A DNA stretch of 64,000 nucleotides from Schistosoma haematobium (Eukaryota > Platyhelminthes > Trematoda > Strigeidida > Schistosomatidae): contig NC_067195.1 of the NCBI RefSeq assembly GCF_000699445.3, forward strand, positions 15,064,787 to 15,128,786. The letters are read 5' to 3'. The notes beneath the pieces are model-generated. The model saw only the letters and a list, made by a program, of their open reading frames with translations, had not been told where the DNA came from and searched no databases. Positions 59,828 through 64,000 of this stretch are shown piece after piece (positions within the stretch are counted from its first letter, which is position 1; each line of letters opens with the position of its first letter). The position numbers and the translations under genes are program-made.

Positions 59828-62800
59828 CTAATTTCAAAGAAAAGAATTGGAAGAGAGTTAACAATTATGGATAAAATCTGTATTCATTAGAATCCAACAC
59901 AAATGTAAATCAAACCAAATTGTCATACTAAATTACAAAAAGGATACCAAATTAATCAAATGAATCGCAACACAGTAGCAGTTTCAGGGATATTAAAAAC
60001 AATTAGACATTATGAAGAAAGAATCATTTCAAGCAATAAAATTATCTCAAAACTCAGAATCTAGAGGCACACAAAAAGAGAAATCTATGTTGTATAACGT
60101 ACCAAACCACTGATCGCGTTTACCGCACGATGTATCAACCAAAACAACCAATCTCATGTCTTGGCCCACGCATCCATAACTCTCTTTCAACCTGCTTCTA
60201 ACTCACTCAACAACACTTAGATGAACTCTTGAACAGACCGGCTGCATTAAATCCACCGGACAGCGAATCAGCACGCACGAAAATTCCTATAGATATCACT
60301 CCATCAATGACGGAAGAAATCAGGATGGCCATCAGACAAATCAAGAGTGGGAAAGCAGTAGGACCTGACAATATACAATAGACGGCTCGGAATCAATTAG
60401 AAGATTTCTACTACTCAGATGATCTGGCCCTTCTATCCCATAAACATGAACAAATGCAGATAAGGACAACTATTGTAGCAGCAGCCTCTGAATCAGTAGA
60501 CCTCAACATATACAAAGGAAGAAGTAAGATCCTCGAATACAACACGAAGAAGACTAACCCAGTCATATTTGGTGGAGAAACTCTGGAAGAGGTGAAAATC
60601 TTAATGTATCTGGGTAGCATCATCGATGAACAAAGAAAATTTGAGAACTACCACATCCATCATCAAAAAGGTACAAATATTTATAAGCGGTTGTCTATGC
60701 AAGATACTCAACATCCATTAGCCGGATACCATCAGCAACAGCCTACTGTGGGAGAGAACAAACCATCTTCCAAATGAAGAGAGAATTAGTAATAGATACT
60801 GAAGGTGGGTAGCACCCAAATTACGGAAATCACTAAACTACATCACGGGCAAACGCTAACTTGGAATCGTGAGTGGAAACAGAAATGAGGAAGGCCAGAG
60901 AATACACTACGACGGGAATCGGAAGCAGACATGCAATGGATGAATAGTAACTCAAAAGAACTGGAAAGGATTTTCCAGGACAGAGTTGGATGGAGAATGC
61001 TGGTGTGCGGCCTATGTTGCTCCACGAGGGGTAACAGGCGCAAGTAAGTAGGAAGTGAGTCTACTCTTCCTTCCCTTATATTAACTATGTTCTTTTCATC
61101 TTTCTTAACAGTTTGAGGGCGCCTATGTTTTTTTATCCCACTCAGGTTGTTTGGGAATAGTCTCAAACCAGAAGGTAGTTAAAGCCCAATAGAACCGCTT
61201 AGTTCATTATTTCAATTACCTGGTCTGAGATTGAATAATAGTCCGGTCTTTTTTGGAATAACTGTCACTGACAGCTGACATTTTTAATACTTGTTTATTG
61301 TATAAGTCTGAACAGTTGTCTGGTCCCTCTCGTTTTCACTCGCTGTCCACCATCGCTTACCATCATTCCGTGAACATTTTTCCGGTCCTTGTTTTATATT
61401 ACTCATCATTTTATCCGGAGCCTGGTGGGATAATTTTTCAATTAACCAACTCACAGTTGTTTAAATATCACTGCCAAACTATATCTGAGTGAACACTTTC
61501 ATAATCGATTACAAGCTTCTCCAGTTTCTAAGATATACTATCGACTGTTTTATGGTTACGCTAAGCTCTAATAGCTCTTTCAGGTTTTGACTCTTCTATC
61601 CCAGGTATGAAGCATGTTTACAGGGAAAAATACATGAGCATGAAAAATCTGTTTGTCAGTAGATCATAGACTGATTATACACTGGAAAAAAGGGTATATG
61701 AAGCTAATATGATAAAGGTTAATGCCATAGTGTATTTGCAATTATTGATGTTACTTAAAAGCGAAATCTAGGCAACACAAAATTAAACTCAGGTTATAAA
61801 TGAACAACAAATATATATCCACATATAAAGCATTCAATTCACCCATCAATGCATAGATATATAGTTATCATAATAGTAATTATAATTATCAATTTTTAAA
61901 TCTGTTTTCGTTGCACAAATGACACCAGCTAAAGACAAATTGAAAATCACTGATTACTATACAAGACACTCGCAAAGTATTCATGAATTTTCAGTGATCT
62001 TCCACCTGATATTAGTTAGTGATGAAAACTAACTTTATATTGAACAGCCCTCACAGATATACCAATAAAAAAAACAATCTACTCGAACTTTATAGTCTTT
62101 GAAATAATGAAACCATATGATTGAAAATGATAAGTAATTTCTTCTTAAAATATACAAGGAATTTACTATGCTTTCAAAGTGTTGAGCATCTTGTTCTTAA
62201 ACTAATTCCTTCAACTGTTTCAATATTATTTCTCTCATTAATTTTATTATTCTGTCTTTCTACAATCATTCTAAAGTAAAGACTACATTGTGTACTTTGA
62301 TAAAACAAAGTTGTACATCTGCTTTTTCAGGTCCTCCTAAACAATGCTCTATGTTTTGCACATCTTTCTCTTACTTAATCTTTTCGTTACAAGTTACGTA
62401 AACAATTATAAGAAACAGGCTACTGATTTTAGCCTAAATCAAAACTAGTTCAAACTCTGTCCCGTTTCGAGCAAAATTGAAGTAATATTGCAAGAGCTTA
62501 GAATTCATTTTATTAAAAAATCAATTTTTATAATTTCTGTTTAATCCTACTTTTGTACAAAAGATAAATATCCCGTTTGTAATAATATAAATATGAAACA
62601 CTCATTGACTTGCTAAGGAATTTTCGCATACATATATACGTACATATTAATTTAAGATCCTAGTGTATAATGGTTTACTGGGTTATAAAGTATTTACAAC
62701 TTCTGGTCGCTTGCATTACCGTCTGGCGGATGAGGTGAGCTTCTAACCTGTTGAACGCAAATTCATTCGCTCATCTATTGAGCTGTGGCTTGACTATTGT

Positions 62801-63001
62801 TTGCCAATAATCTCCTACTGTATAAAGGTTATATATATAGGATAAAATCATCATCAACATGTGCATGGTATGTAGTAGGCAATACATGTTACGTTTTAAT
62901 TTTTACACACAACAAACTAAAAAATTGCCTAAAATAAGTGATATGTATACATATATACATGTATATAAATAGATACACTGAGTAAACAAACTTTGTCCAG
63001 T
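59828..63001. other. Region between the twin terminal exons
   Basis: Contains a decayed family-D element. I looked for EF-hand exons on the - strand and saw none. A candidate - strand poly(A) signal for the distal-right exon (AATAAA, + coordinates 62509-62514) lies about 490 nt past its stop. Confidence 0.5.
60207..61050 (+). pseudogene. Decayed family-D (RTE-like) element
   Basis: Reads MTEEIRMAIRQIKSGKAVGPDN, quoted in part IRQIKSGKAVGPDN, then by deletion jumps to the FADD region (YSDDLALLSHKHEQMQIRTT in place of [19 protein letters not shown]) and ends gggtaacaggcgcaagtaagt, the family-D tail. Frame broken repeatedly. Confidence 0.88.

Positions 63002-64000
<999 letters not shown>

Overview
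The window looks like intronic, AT-rich DNA of a schistosome (trematode flatworm). The signs are a Sm-alpha type SINE carrying a hammerhead ribozyme module (10081-10145), several APE/RT non-LTR retrotransposon families of the kind common in schistosomes, long AT and ATT microsatellites, and a single animal gene spread over 48 kb. There are no bacterial features, rRNA or tRNA genes, or CRISPR arrays.

The main gene (+ strand, about 1024-49115) is the FAM135 orthologue, a predicted DUF676-type alpha/beta-hydrolase. I assembled 15 exons with consensus splice sites. All exon phases join, giving 1436 codons plus a TGA stop. The 5' end lies upstream of the window. The N-terminal FAM135 domain is in exons at 1024-24145, a long Ser/Asn-rich linker at 23694-35960, and the hydrolase domain at 37800-49115 (VHGLDG, GHSMG nucleophile elbow, C-terminal IGRAAHIAVLDSEIFLEKF block).

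The introns are filled with repeats in layers. Family A (non-LTR, TGAC-type tail) has an old + copy at 15320-20312. This copy is interrupted by a young - copy (16076-18706, 13-bp target duplication) and by a MITE (19415-19699). A second young - copy (11138-12255) sits inside repeat B, and a truncated + copy lies at 38405-40592. Family D (RTE-like, TAAG tail) has a nearly full-length insertion at 41641-44789 flanked by a perfect 13-bp duplication. Repeat B, repeat F, a foldback element, MITE C, tRNA-headed SINEs and hammerhead-like SINEs occupy most other introns.

Downstream (49116-59725) there is only repeat-derived and featureless DNA. At 59726-59827 and 63002-63103 on the - strand lie two paralogous last coding exons of a calcyphosin/CAPSL-like EF-hand protein. 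They are either alternative terminal exons of one gene whose body lies beyond the right edge, or tandem copies.

The most interesting points are the twin calcyphosin-like terminal exons, the hammerhead SINEs (including inverted pairs around the last FAM135 exon), the RT YAHD catalytic-site change shared by two young family-A copies, and the datable nesting of elements in intron 4.
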